Assembly (NCBI GenBank): GCA_963921825.1
Contig: OY997588.1
Location: 126,449,203-126,513,202 of the forward strand
From: Erodium maritimum
Lineage: Eukaryota > Streptophyta > Magnoliopsida > Geraniales > Geraniaceae
Direction of reading: 5' to 3'
Length of the DNA stretch: 64,000 nucleotides
In this document: positions 47,468 through 59,165 of the stretch, one piece after another
How the letters are laid out: every line of letters begins with the position of its first letter
Numbering within the stretch: position 1 is the stretch's first letter
Notes under the pieces: model-generated
Told to the model about the DNA's origin: nothing
Seen by the model: only the letters and a program-made list of their open reading frames with translations
The model's database searches: none
Translations under genes and position numbers: made by a program

Positions 47468-48922
47468 TATAAATTCAGTTTTTAATTTATGAAATTTATT
47501 TTTATTTTCAAAATTTCATATTTTAATTTAAAAATACATAAAAACCAGTTATTTTCAAAAGTTCTTTATTACATTTTTTTTTCACTTTTCATTTATAAAG
47601 TTATTAAAAATTTAAAACTTATAAAAATAAATAAATAAAAATATTAAAAAATTTAAAATATACCATCTAAACCTAATCAATACATATCTAAACCTAAACC
47701 TAAACATATCTAGTATCTAATTCTATCTTCATCGCTTTATCTTCTTCATCACTTCATTTGTTCTTTTTCCCAAACCGATTGTCGAACTTATGCTTCGTCT
47801 TCAACAAGACCCTGTGAGGAAGAGGCCGAGGCACCCAACTCCGATCTCTAGCGTAGGCGCAGAAGGAATGGCGAGGATAGACCCACGGAGCTCCGGTTTC
47901 TGTTCATTGAAGCTCGATCCCACCGTCCCTATATCTAAGCTCTCCTCGCTTGAAACCAGAAGCCATATAAAGGGAAAGGTCTCGCCATCGTCGTCATCGA
48001 GCTCCTCGTTGAGGTCGTGGGAGAACTCCAACGATAAGAGGTGCAAATCCAGAGGTGCAGATCTGGACGAACTCCGGCGACCAGAGGTGACCAGATCTGC
48101 CACGAAGGCTCAATGTGGGTTGGGGATTCAACAAGTTTGGGTTGGTGACAGAGGTGCGATGGAGGTTGCTTCGGGATTCAATGAGTGTGGGTTGGGGATT
48201 TTTACATATTTTTTTAATTTGTTAGATGAAATGGTATGATGAAGTGGGAATGGTATGGGTTGCAGATTCAATGGTTGTGGCTTGCAGATTCAATGAGAAT
48301 GGAATTTTGATTTACCTGGAATGGAGATGAAGAAGCAGGTGTGGTTGTGGGTATGAAATTGAAAAAACTTTAATATTTAAAAAGTAATTAAAAGAAACGA
48401 AAATATAATAAAAGAAAAGAATTAAATAATATGATTTAATTTTTTATTTTTATTTTTATATAAATTTTTAAATAAAAATGAATTTGAAAATAAAAATAAT
48501 TTTCATAAATAAAAACTGAATTTATAAAAAAAAACTTATTTTTATGTATTTTTTATATTAAAATATGAATTTTTGAAAATAAAAATAATTTTCATAAATA
48601 AAATCTGAATTTATAAAAAAAACAAATTTTATTTTAAAAATAGTGAAATTCTCATTTTAATATCATAACAAGGGAAGGTATTATTGTCATTTCACTTATT
48701 TTTAAGTTCTAAGTTAATGGCATGAGTTTGAAAATTTGAGTAATAGTTAGGGGTATTATGGTCTTTTTAACTTTTTCCATCTAAACTAACAGAAAGTTAA
48801 CGATTGGGTAAGTGAAATTAAATGTTTGGTTTAGGTATGAAAGTGCAAATTTTTTTGCCAGGGTATTATACTAAAATTAAATGTTTGGCAGGGCATTGTA
48901 CTGAATTTTTCCCTTTTTTCTA

Positions 48923-49889
48923 TTTATCTATGCAAATTTGGACCAAGTTTATGTTTAAAAAAAATTCAATGTTTGTAATTGGAAATCGTTTAGTTGGTAA
49001 ATTTAACCAAAAATACGTGTAAGTAATATGTGGGTGCTATTTATACTAGAAAAAAATGGTCGGTTGAACGACGTGTCATGTTTGTGGTGAGCCTCAGTAC
49101 GAGAAGATAGCGAGTGAAAAACTGAAAACGAGGAAGGCTGTTAGACAATTACCCACAACTCCACTATTGTGCAAGCTGTACAGTGCACCTCATTTTGTAG
49201 AGAAAATGAGCTGGTGTTAGAAAAGGATGGCGAAAGACGATGACTTGATGTATCCAGCTGACAACAAATCAAGAAAAGCTTTCGATAGGGGTATTTCCTT
49301 GGTTTGTATTGGAAACTCGCAATGTGCATCTTGTATTGGTCACATATGGGTTTTTTTCCTATTTAATGTAACTGTTGTGCCTCATTGTTAATATTTGAGA
49401 GATAAATGAAAAAAAATCTAACAGACAAGCATCCCCACATGTCTTTCTTTTTTCCTTTGTTGTAAATTTTTTTTCAAGTAAGCACTAGGAACTCGTCACA
49501 AACAACATAAATGAATTATTCGACGAATTCATCAACAAACTAACAAACATCTATCTTTCTTCTGTATTAATTTATGTCGTGGATTAAGAACACAAAAATC
49601 AATAACCACGACATTGTTCCATTTTTTTTATCAACTAACGCCGAAATTCAATAATATATAAACATTGAATTAAGAATTCAAAAAAAATCTAATTAAGAAC
49701 AAGTTTCAATATGTTCCACAATAAAAATCATACTAATCTTATCTTTCCCATTTACTCATCTTAATAATCTAAAAAAGTGAAAATCAACAAACACAAAAGT
49801 AGTTCCACAACAAACACGAAAGTGTCTCAACTCAAAAAAATGATGCTTTAGATTCTACCTCTTCTCAGTGTTTGTAGATCAACACATAA
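48923..49889. other. AT-rich intergenic, nothing recognised
   Basis: No gene, repeat end or RNA gene that I can support. Confidence 0.5.
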
Positions 49890-50310
49890 CTTCAGCAATC
49901 CTCTGCTATCAATTGCAGACTGTCATCCCAAAAACCATTGTAGGTTCACCCTTCATTATCGGTGGTCTCGATCAATGCCTCATCCTCATCCTTTCAGCTC
50001 AGAGCTTCACATTCTCTTCAACACTCACAAAGCTGTAGGATCACCATGTCCATCAAAGATCCTCAAAAGCTCCCTCGTCTATTGCCTGGATTCTCATATC
50101 CTCCCAAATCGATCAACCTCTTCGGAGCTTTCCATCATAGTAGTTTCGTTTTGTCTGTTTGTTCTTGTAATTGGTGATTTTTAAGCTCATCCATCCTCAT
50201 TTTGTACTTGGTTCAACTTTTGTAGCTGACAGTTTAATGTTTTCTCCTTCCCTTTTCAATCTCTAAAAAGGTGGCTTTATAAAATTTCTTGGTTGATAAA
50301 CAAAAAATAA
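49890..50310 (+). mobile_element. Possible short LINE 3' fragment
   Basis: GC-richer block ending with a tail (ttggttgataaacaaaaaataa near 50289-50310) like the 3' ends of the other LINE copies, and sharing ctctaaaaaggtgg-type sequence with none of them exactly. No duplicated target found. Confidence 0.3.
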
Positions 50311-50376
50311 GAAAGTAAACCGAGCCAATCATTTCTTTCTAGTTATGGAAATCAACACAACTGAATTTGATAAAAA

Positions 50377-50512
50377 TGATGGTTTTGGGATTTCAACCGT
50401 ATCTCTGTATTTGTACATAATTACAGATGAGATAAGACCAATTCAAATACAAGAGAATATTATCTAAGATGTTTGAATAAACTCAAACTCTCTGATAAGC
50501 CTATCTCTAACA
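50377..50512 (-). repeat. Copia 3' LTR, 136 bp
   Basis: Minus strand: tgttagagataggcttatca at the start and a tca end. It differs from the other LTR by a 17-bp indel and a few substitutions. Confidence 0.95.
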
Positions 50513-50697
50513 CGCCCCTGCAGTCTGAACGGGAGGTTCGCGGACGTTAAGGCTGGACCGAAAATCAAGGAACAGAACTCTCGGCAAGCCTTTAGTGAAG
50601 ACGTCGGCAATTTGTGAACGTGAGGGGACGTGGAGTACTCGAACATGGCCCTTGGCGACCTTTTCCCGGACAAAATGAATGTATAGCCCGATATGCT

Positions 50698-53600
50698 TCA
50701 TGCGCTGATGTTGAACATGATTGCAGACAGATATATGGCACTGATGTTGTCGCAGTAGACCAATGTGGCTCGGGAGAGAGGACAATGAAGCTCTAGCAGA
50801 AGATTCCGAAGCCAACAAGTCTCAGACACAAAATTAGCAACAACTCGATATTCCGCCTCAGTGCTAGAACGAGACAATGTAGGCTGACGCTTGGAAGACC
50901 AAGATATCAGATTGTCCCCCAAGAATACGCAAAAACCTGAGGTGGAGCGTCGTGTATCGGGCAACCGGCCCAATCAGCGTCTGTATAAGAGACCAGACCA
51001 GTGATGGGGGAAGAGTATAAGTGCAGGCCAAAGTGTGTCGTCCCCTGTAGATACCGAATGATGCGCTTCAGAGCGCCCATGTGACTGGCTCACGGATCAT
51101 GCATATGGAGACACACCTGCTGAACAGCATATGAGATGCCAGGTCTCGTGAAAGTGAGATACTGAAGCGCCCCCGCAAGACTACGGTATAAAGTCGGATT
51201 CTCGTACGGGGAGCTATCAGAGCTGCTAAGCTTGCCCTGAGTATCAACTGGAGTCGCTGAAGCAGAACAAGATGACATGCCAGCACAGTCTATAATGTCG
51301 GTGGCATATTTCTGCTGAGAGAGAAATAAGCCACCAGGATGACGAGTCATTGCAATGGCCAAGAAGTACGACAGTGGGCCAAGATCCTTCATTGCAAACT
51401 CAGAGCCGAGGCGAGACATGATATGAAGGCGAAGAGCCTCACTGGAGGATGCAAGGATGATGTCATCGACGTAGAGCAGTATGTAGGCAATGTCAGTACC
51501 ATGGCGATAGATAAACAATGAATGATCAGACCTGCTATGAACAAAGCCAATGGTAGAAACAAAGTCAGTAAACCGCTGGTACCAAGCCCGAGGAGCCTGT
51601 TTGAGACCGTATAAATAATGGTTCAATAGACAAACATCATATGGATGAGAGGTGCTGCGAAATCCGAGGGGCTGGTGCATGTAAACTGTCTCATTAAGGT
51701 TCTCATGTAAGAACGCATTCTTGACATACAGCTGATGAATGGACCAAGAACGAGATACTGCAATGCTGAGAACTGTGTGAATGGTCGAGGGCTTGACCAC
51801 TGGACTGAAAGTCTCATCGCAATCCACGCCAACCTGTTGAGACCTGCCATCACCAACAAGACGAGCCTTATACCGCTCAAAAGAACCATCAGATCGGGTT
51901 TTGTGGCAAAAAATACACATAGACCGGATAACATTGACTCCCAAAGGACGTGGAATTAGAACCCACGTCTTATTATCAATCAAAGCATTAAACTCGTCCA
52001 TCATAGCGAGTTTCCAATTAGGATCAAGTAGAGCATCATTCGGGTTCTTGGGAACGGGTGATATGGATGAGGTGGAGTGAAGGTCAAATATGACTTTAGG
52101 TTTGGAGATACCAGACCTGCTTCGTGTGACCATGCGATGCTGGGGCACAGACAGAGCAGAATCTGGATCAACAGCCGGGGGGGGGGGGGGGGAGGCTGGG
52201 TATGAGCCTGAGTATGGGCCGGGGAGAGAGCAAAGGATGGCTCGGGCAGGGACTCAGCATCTCGGGGAGGTGGACCAGGAGATGGGGCAGGGCCGGGTTG
52301 CACTGGAGAGGTGTTGTGCTGAGGAGGGGAAGGTATTGGGTCAGGCCTAGTAGAGAGGGCGGGCGGATCCAAATCATGGGAAGATGGATTAGGCCCCAAA
52401 AGTAAGTGGTGTCTAGTGGCTGTGGAAATGGGGTCGGATAAAAAATCATAGGTAGGTGATGTCGGGGTAAATCTAGACGCAAAGGGAAACACCGATTCGT
52501 CAAATAATACACGCCTCGATATAATAAATTTTTTTGTTTGTAAATTAAAACAAACATACCCTTGATGATTAGGAGGAAATCCGACAAAGACACATGGTGT
52601 AGACCGAGCCTGCAGTTTGTTAATTGTGGTAGATGGAAAAAGTGGAAAACACAAACAACCGAAAACACGCAGGTGAGAATAAGAAGGGACACGACGATAG
52701 AGAGCAAAAGTAGGAGATGAGAAATTAAACAATTTAGACAGGAGAATATAGGACAAGTAAGTAGACATGGACAATGCATATTGCCAATAAGACGGGGGAA
52801 TGGACGCATGAAGAAGTAGGGTACGAACCATGTTGTTGATACTTCTGATCTTGCGTTCTGCACGTCCATTCTGAGAGGAGGTATGTGGACACGAGAAACG
52901 GAACACGAATCCGGACGAATCACCAAATGCACGAAACAGAGAGTTGTCGAATTCCTTTCCATTATCACACTGAAAACTTTTTATAGAGACCCCAAATTGT
53001 GTAGAAAAATGAGCACTAAATGAAAGAAATAACTTGAAAACATCAGATTTCTTTCCCAAAGGAAATGTCCAGACAAAATTAGTGAAATCATCAAGTAATA
53101 TCAAATGACAAATAATATTTATGACCAGATTTGCTCAAAATAGGAGATGTCCATAGATCAGCATGTACAATATCAAAAGGAGCATAAGTAACAGTAGTAG
53201 ATGTTTGAAAAGGAAGCTTAACATGTTTACCAAGTACACATGACTGACAAACCGAATTAAAAGCATTCGTACAACCAATAAGTTTATTGCTACGAAGAGA
53301 ATTAAACACCGGAGACCCCGGATGACCTAAACGAGAATGCCACAATCCTGGAGACACAGTTGCAGAAGCAGAGAAAGGAATTGACGAACGACACGAAATA
53401 TTAGATATGACGGGATACAAATCGCCTGTGCTATTGCATCTTATGACCAGATGTCCCGTCAAAAAATCCTTAACAGAAAAACCGAGGGGGTCAAATTCAA
53501 TCGGGACATTATTATCACAAGTAAAACGGCGCACATAAACTAAATTTTTTACTAGCTTAGGGGCATGAATGACATTGTTTAAGGTATATTGGGGGTGGGT

Positions 53601-54267
53601 GGGAAATAATGATGCTTGACCATAATCAAATATAGGAATGTTATTTCAATCACCCACTATAACCGAACGAGAAGTGCTTGAATTAACATAAGATCGTAGA
53701 GTACCTGAATTCGCGGTCATGTGGGAGGAAGCACCCGAATCCATGTACCATTGACTGTCAGGGGCATGCTGCATGGACAAATTAGCCATAGCATTAGTAA
53801 TATCAGTGGGTACTGCAATATGAGCCCGCGAAACAGAAGTGGGCCAAGGGCCCAAAACACCATTTTGGCCTTGCTGAGGGTGCGGTCCACGCAACCAATT
53901 TCCAGGCGCAGGTGCGGTCAGGTAATTTTTATGGTGGCATCATGTGATGCTGCTGTCCGGGCTAAGGATGAGGGGGCCAAGCGGGAGGCCCAATCCAGTT
54001 GTATTGCTGGCCATTCCAAGCTGGTGGAGGAAAACAAGCCCACGAAGCCTGCTGATCAGACGCAGATGGGCGAGAGCTGCTATGGGAGCTTCCATGGGGG
54101 GACTGCCGACGTCCACGACGGTCCGGAGCAATAGTAGAAGCTCCATAGACGCCTGTGGCCGGATAGAATCTCGGGTCAGCCATTGTTTTCGGGGAGAGAC
54201 GTTGATGCAGAGACGGTCCGGAACAGGTACTGCGATTTGTGCTTAACGCAGGTGCAGTCGTGGGCAA
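50698..54267 (-). pseudogene. Copia gag-pol polyprotein, broken
   Basis: Read right to left. 54267-53962: gag C-terminal part, with GRRQSPHGSSHSSSRP and WNGQQYNWIGPPAWPP. 53894-53646: protease with WYMDSGASSHMT. 53534-53091: GAG-pre-integrase zinc region with WHSRLGHPGSP and CQSCVLGK. 53104-52001: integrase core with LDDFTNFVWTFPL, CDNGKEFDN and GRAERKIRS, supplying the D, D and E. 52148-51090: reverse transcriptase RVT_2 with NPNWKLAMMDEFNALI and YVDDIILASS. 50973-50698: RNase H with [12 protein letters not shown] and STEAEYR. Frames change at several joints, there is a run of 16 G at 52177-52192, and the reading frame is lost beyond 50698. The N-terminal half of gag expected near 54800-54300 is not recognisable; that stretch has short repeats around aatcgcaga instead. 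Confidence 0.92.
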
Positions 54268-54838
54268 TATGGGCTTGTTGATGCGGAATCGCGATCAACA
54301 GATGAATTGCTTCAGTCGCAGGACTGACAGGGAAGAGGAGGGGACGTGCAACATCAACTAATGGAAGCAGCAACGTGCAGATGCAAAACGCAATCGCAGC
54401 TGGTGCAGTAGGAGTCGCGTCTGGAGAAAACGCAAACTGCAAAAAATCGCGCCTGAAATTGTAACAATGCACGGGCCTGCGTCTGAAAACTGGAACAAAT
54501 CACGGGCCTGGACGTCACGGGCTTCTGAATGGGACCTGATCGCAAGTGCTGTGATTCGGCCTGGACGTCACGGGCTGTCTGGCGTGCAAGTGCTGCGATC
54601 TCGGAATCGTGAGGAGCAGCGCGTTTGGGACAGACTGATCGCAGACTCTTTTGCGATTTGCAGAGGGGAACGCAAGGTTGGAATCGCAGATCCTGTTGCG
54701 AATTGCAGAGGTAAACGCAAGTTTAGAATCGCAGAAACGAAATAGAAAGTGGCGCTGCAGCAATCGCAGAGAAGAATGCGATTTGAGATGCGGAAACGTG
54801 AAGAAAAAAAGTTTAATTTTGGTATTGCTCTGATACCA

Positions 54839-54991
54839 TGATGGTTCTGGGATTTCAACTGTATCTCTGTATTCATTAATCTTCTGTATTTGTACATAAT
54901 TACAGATGAGATAAGACCAATTCAAATACAAGAGAATATTATCTAAGAGGTTTGAATAAACTCAAACTCTCTGATAAGCCTATCTCTAACA
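54839..54991 (-). repeat. Copia 5' LTR, 153 bp
   Basis: Minus strand: tgttagagataggcttatca at the start and ccatca end, directly followed by the primer binding site. It carries 17 bp (around attcattaatcttctgt) that are absent from the 3' LTR; the segment partly duplicates the adjacent ctgtatt word. Confidence 0.95.
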
Positions 54992-55153
54992 AAAAAAACT
55001 CCGAAGTCCGTGGATCAACATTCCTTCGGTCTTTGTTCTCGTGGCCATAGGAGTCTGGTTCATGAAAACGAACAACAATTAGTGAAGACTCTGTCTCTAT
55101 CAGTTCATCAGTCCCGAATCTAAGCACCATATGTAAGCCATTTTCGGTGAACC

Positions 55154-56544
55154 ATTATTTAGAAGAACTGGACATATTTTGTTTAGAGCCCTTTCCCGTA
55201 GCCGGAAAAACAATCGTCCTCTGGGTTGTATAAACCGGAGTTTTGCTTTTTAGCTCCTTGAGAAAGATAGAGGAAAGGTTGCCCCTGTTCTGCAGATGGA
55301 GAAGGTCTGCTCGAGTGCAGATTTGGATGAGGTGGGTGCAATCGAAGGACATATCTGTCCTGTTGCAGCCCATCATGCTTCGCCGGAGTTCACTCGGGAT
55401 GGTGATTCTCCAGCTAGTGGGAATCCCGTGATTCTTGTAAATCCGGGTTCAGATTCTATTGAAGGTAATCATATCAGAATAAATCTAATTGATTTATTCT
55501 GATTTGATTTTATTTGATTTCGATAATTAAATTAGAAAATCATGTATTATTTATTTTCTTCTATGAATCTTGTAACTTCTTATGTAAAGGAGTTTAGACT
55601 CTTCAATAAAATTATTCAAAACATTTCGATTACACTTTTTACAATTCCTGAAATCACGGTGGCGAATCGTGATGAATCTGGCATTGCAGTCACTGGGGAT
55701 TTGGTTTCCAGGTTGGGCGCGTTACTTCCATCGCAAGTTGATGTTGTTGGGCCGAAAGGCTTAGATATGGTATTGTCTGATCTTGGGCCGCAGGAGGAAA
55801 CAGGCCCAATATGCATGAACAAAGTAAGTTAATTTGGGCTTGTACCAATGGCCTTGTCCATGTTTGTACGGGACGGATCAGAGCAAAGGAATGTCAAGCA
55901 CATTGAGGGTGGGCTTGCGATGGGCTCAATTAATGGATCGGTAGCCCAGGTGTTTAGGCATGATGTTGGGGTCGACACTATGGAGGCTCCTGAGGTCTCT
56001 AACGAGGGTGGTCTCGTTGTGGAAGTTTCAGATCACCGAGATCCAACAACTTCGGTTAATATTGTACCTATCGAGGGAGATCCGACCGGGGTTTTTCAAA
56101 GTAGTCCGTGGAAGGAGGTTCTTCTTAAACCTCTGAATCCTAAACCTTTGAACAAGGGTCGACATTCGAAGCAACTTCCTAGAACTTCAAACCGTCAAAG
56201 TCAGCCTCCCAAGTTCTTAGGGGGTTACTATACCGCTCATATCAAACCAGCCCATTCGAGAAGTCGAGAGAGATTTGTAAATCCTATGGACATTGGAAAT
56301 CAGATTCAAGCTGCTCAGTTGGCTCATGCAACTAAAGCTTTTGGTGATCCGACCTTGACTTCAGAAGATGAAGAGTGGGTCATTGATGGGTGATTCTGTG
56401 TTACTTTTGTTTTTGTTTTGGGTTTTGTTCCCGCAACTCCTTCTGAGAGCTCTCTTGTAATGGTTGTCTTTGGTTAGATCCTGCTTGGTTCTAACTTTTT
56501 TCTAATAAATTTTTTTGAGCTTATCTAAAAAAAATTATTTAGAA
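55154..56544 (+). mobile_element. ORF1-only LINE, 1.37 kb
   Basis: An 11-bp duplication, attatttagaa, lies at 55154-55164 and 56534-56544. The plus-strand tail gagcttatctaaaaaaa lies before the right copy. It holds a broken ORF1 (55542-55832 and 55848-56393) with SPWKEVLLKPL, shared with the 45.6-kb element, and a C-terminal acidic end (TSEDEEWVIDG). An AT-rich stretch of about 190 bp (about 55465-55655) splits the coding part. No RRM, DUF4283 or reverse transcriptase is visible. It lies 160 bp from the copia element. Confidence 0.75.
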
Positions 56545-56830
56545 AAATTGATTTGGGAAACTTGAAATAGTTCAGATGATTGCAAAAAAATGGTTCTAGA
56601 ATATGTGAATGAAACAATCGTTTTTGTTGCCCAATACAGAACGAATTGCATGGGCGTTGAATCCTTAAGTTAGATGAATTCGTCGAACCAATTCACCTAC
56701 ATACCAGTGATTCGCCCATCTCATTCTCTTTTCATTGTAAATGGTCTAAGAGAAGATTTCATTTAGTGTTTCAGTAAATTTTAATAAGTCAACAAAAAGA
56801 AATAGTAATTAACAAAGTAAACAAAAATAA

Positions 56831-57327
56831 TAAAATAAAGGGTTAATTATCGAAACTTACTCTTAAGTATTGGTCACGAACACTACACTACCCACGTTTT
56901 CAAAATGAACACTACACTACCTTTAAGTATTGGTCACACGATTTTTTTAGTAAAAATGGACAGAATTTTCCATTCCGTTAGTCATATGACCTCAAGTGTC
57001 ATATAATGGATGGTAAAATGACGTTTTCTTGCCCTTAAGTATTTGACCTCTATACATTTTATAAGGAACAATAACGAGGGTACAATGGTAATGTTCCTTA
57101 TAAAATGTGTAGAGGTCATATAATTAAGGGGAAACGTCATTTTATCATCCATTATGTGAAACTTGAGGTCATATGACTAACGGAATGGAAAATTCCGTCC
57201 ATTTTTACTAACAAAATCGCGTGCCCAATACTTAAAGGTAGTGTAGTGTTCATTTTGAAAACATGAGTAGTGTAGTGTTCGTGACCAATACTAAAGAGTA
57301 AGTTTCAATATTTAACCCTAAAATAAA
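56831..57327. mobile_element. Foldback MITE, MULE-type, 479 bp
   Basis: A perfect 9-bp duplication, taaaataaa, lies at 56831-56839 and 57319-57327. The element 56840-57318 is almost wholly an inverted repeat: gggttaattatcgaaactta at one end, inverse at the other, and matching inner blocks (aacactacactac, catatgacctcaagt, ttataaggaacat). RNA from it would fold into one long hairpin. No coding capacity. Confidence 0.9.
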
Positions 57328-57361
57328 TATAATGTCATTTTTAAATTTTGGATACTTAATT

Positions 57362-57666
57362 AAAGATATTTAATTAGGTTTGCCACCGTGTTCACTCAGT
57401 TTATGAAGATTGGTGAGGTTCTTTGGATTGGATTTTCTTTGCAGGTTTCCTTATGCGGTCTGGCGAGTGCTCTTCGTTGGTCGCGGTGTGACACCTGTTT
57501 GGTTATATGGCTCTTCTTAGTATCCTAGTTTGGTTTTATTTCGTGTTTTGGTCCCTTAGCTCAGTTTGTTGAGCTCCTTGGTTATCGTTTTTTCCTTTCC
57601 CTTTTCCTTCTTGGAATTGGTCTTTCTTAATAAAATTTTCGAGCTTATAAAAAAAAAGATATTTAA
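57362..57666 (+). mobile_element. Very short 5'-truncated LINE, 281 bp
   Basis: A 12-bp duplication, aaagatatttaa, lies at 57362-57373 and 57655-57666. The plus-strand tail cgagcttataaaaaaa resembles those of the 45.6- and 55.2-kb elements (gagcttatc, tcgcttatc). It lies only 34 bp from the MITE. Confidence 0.8.
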
Positions 57667-57779
57667 GTCTTTTGTATCTATTAAAAACTTATATTCAAAT
57701 TATAATTGTGTAAATACTAAACAATCTCTTAACCACCACTATCTTATCCTCTCTCTAATCTCTCAACTTTCCCTCTTTT

Positions 57780-59100
57780 AAAACCCTAGCCGCCACTTAT
57801 ATAGAATCATTCTTCACCGACGACGTCATGGTCTTTGTCCATGGTCGTCGCTGGTGATGACGACCTCTCCATACCCTCCCCCCTCATTCTTCCTCCTTTT
57901 ACTTTTTTTTTTCCGGTTGTCGGTCTTGGACCCCTTCATATCTAATCATTTGGTGGCGCGTCGGTGCTCCTGACTTAGTTCCACCGTTCTATTCTTCCGT
58001 TCTCGGTCACTTGTGAGGTCTAGGGCTCGAAGAAGTGTTTTACCTCCAGCAAGTGGTTCAACCTGGTTTGGCATCGTTAAAGCTAGATGGGAGGTGGATG
58101 GGGGGCGTCGTTGGCTGCCAATGTGGAGTCTGTAGTGGTTGACTACCAGTAGTGCTGGCTAATGTTGATCAATTCTGTAACTTCAGATCTGGTCATCTCG
58201 CTTGTGTGGTGTTGCATCTTTTTCGAGGTAGTCCTAATGTCTACAGTTTTGCTTCTTCCCCTCTTCCTCCTAGTTTACTATGTGTGTCGGAGTTGTCAGA
58301 TAAGCTGTTTGTCCGGTGTTGGACGACAATTATTTGGTCCAAGTTGGGGGTTTTTGGGTTAGAAGCTGGGTATCTCTCACCGATTTATTCTATGGCGATT
58401 TGGGGCTTCGATCTTTGGCTTGGTATCTTTATTGATACTGGTCCTCACCATTTGAGTCATCTCCCGGTGTTGGCCGGGGGTGGGTCACCTTTTGGTAACC
58501 GAGGACTGAACTAGAGATCTTAAGAGGTTTGTCTCGTTAGGCCGACGAAGTCCATGTTCTGTTGGTTTGTTGTCAGTTCGTTGCAGCGAGGGTGATTGGC
58601 TGTTGTTCTCAGGGCCTTGGTTGTCTCGAAGCTTGTCCTTCTTTTCTTGATCTTTGTGCTTCTGTTGGTTTATCGGGGTTTCGATGACCTTTGTCATTTT
58701 ATTCTACGCTTAATGGTTGTTAAATGGAGGTATTTGACCTATTATCCATTGGTTGGATTTTTTTTTCTCGTTTTGCCTTGTGGTCTTTGTTGGCTTTATG
58801 TTTTCTTAATGCTTATATTCTGGTACTAAGATCATGTAATTGGTTGTTGTGATTGTTCGGAAGCCGAGCTTGATGTCAGTGCTTTTGTGTTGTAGCTCTT
58901 GTTTGTTTCAGGTCTGTAAAATCTGGGTATAGGATTATTATACCCATCCTTGTTGGTTGGACAATATGTCCATTGGTATTATTGAGCGTTTGATTTGTCA
59001 AAATGCTCTTGTTTGTAGTAAGGACTGATTCGTCAGTACCTTGTTCTCTTCCTTCATTGCGAAGGATTGGATGTTTTAAAAACATTACTGATAAAATAAT
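57780..59100 (+). mobile_element. LINE-type retroposon, no reverse transcriptase
   Basis: Starts with the leader-like aaaaccctagccgccac and ends near a tail at about 59078-59098 (aaaaacattactgataaaataa). The GT-rich body and the segment ttaatggttgttaaatgg resemble the 18.8-kb element. The longest frame (58152-58514) has no known domain. No duplicated target found; limits approximate. Confidence 0.45.
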
Positions 59101-59165
59101 AATACTTTTGTTGGGATAAAGAAATATCGATTGAAACAACTGAATATAAAATCATTACTCAAAAT

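Larger units (their letters stand above)
45233..48922. mobile_element. MULE-type element, 3.67 kb, with nested LINE
   Basis: A perfect 9-bp duplication, ttttttcta, lies at 45233-45241 and 48914-48922. The element 45242-48913 starts gggaaaatttcagtataata and ends in its inverse (tactgaatttttccc). The inverted arms share aaacatttaattt, ggggtattatgg, aaaaataagtgaaatgacaata and ataaattcagttttt, and run for about 500 bp. A LINE has inserted into the left arm at 45612-47453. The centre (about 47690-48380) is a GC-richer segment with a 149-codon frame at 47790-48239 that I do not recognise. No transposase. TSD length and arms fit the Mutator superfamily. Confidence 0.85.
50372..54996 (-). mobile_element. 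Ty1/copia LTR retrotransposon, complete ends, inactive
   Basis: Both LTRs are present (50377-50512 and 54839-54991), flanked by the 5-bp duplication aaaaa at 50372-50376 and 54992-54996. The element is 4615 bp, minus strand. Next to the right-hand (5') LTR is the primer binding site tggtatcagagc (54827-54838, minus strand), complementary to initiator tRNA-Met. A purine-rich stretch (ctgcaggggcg, minus strand) precedes the 3' LTR. The domain order protease, integrase, reverse transcriptase, RNase H defines Ty1/copia. Frames are broken. Confidence 0.95.
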
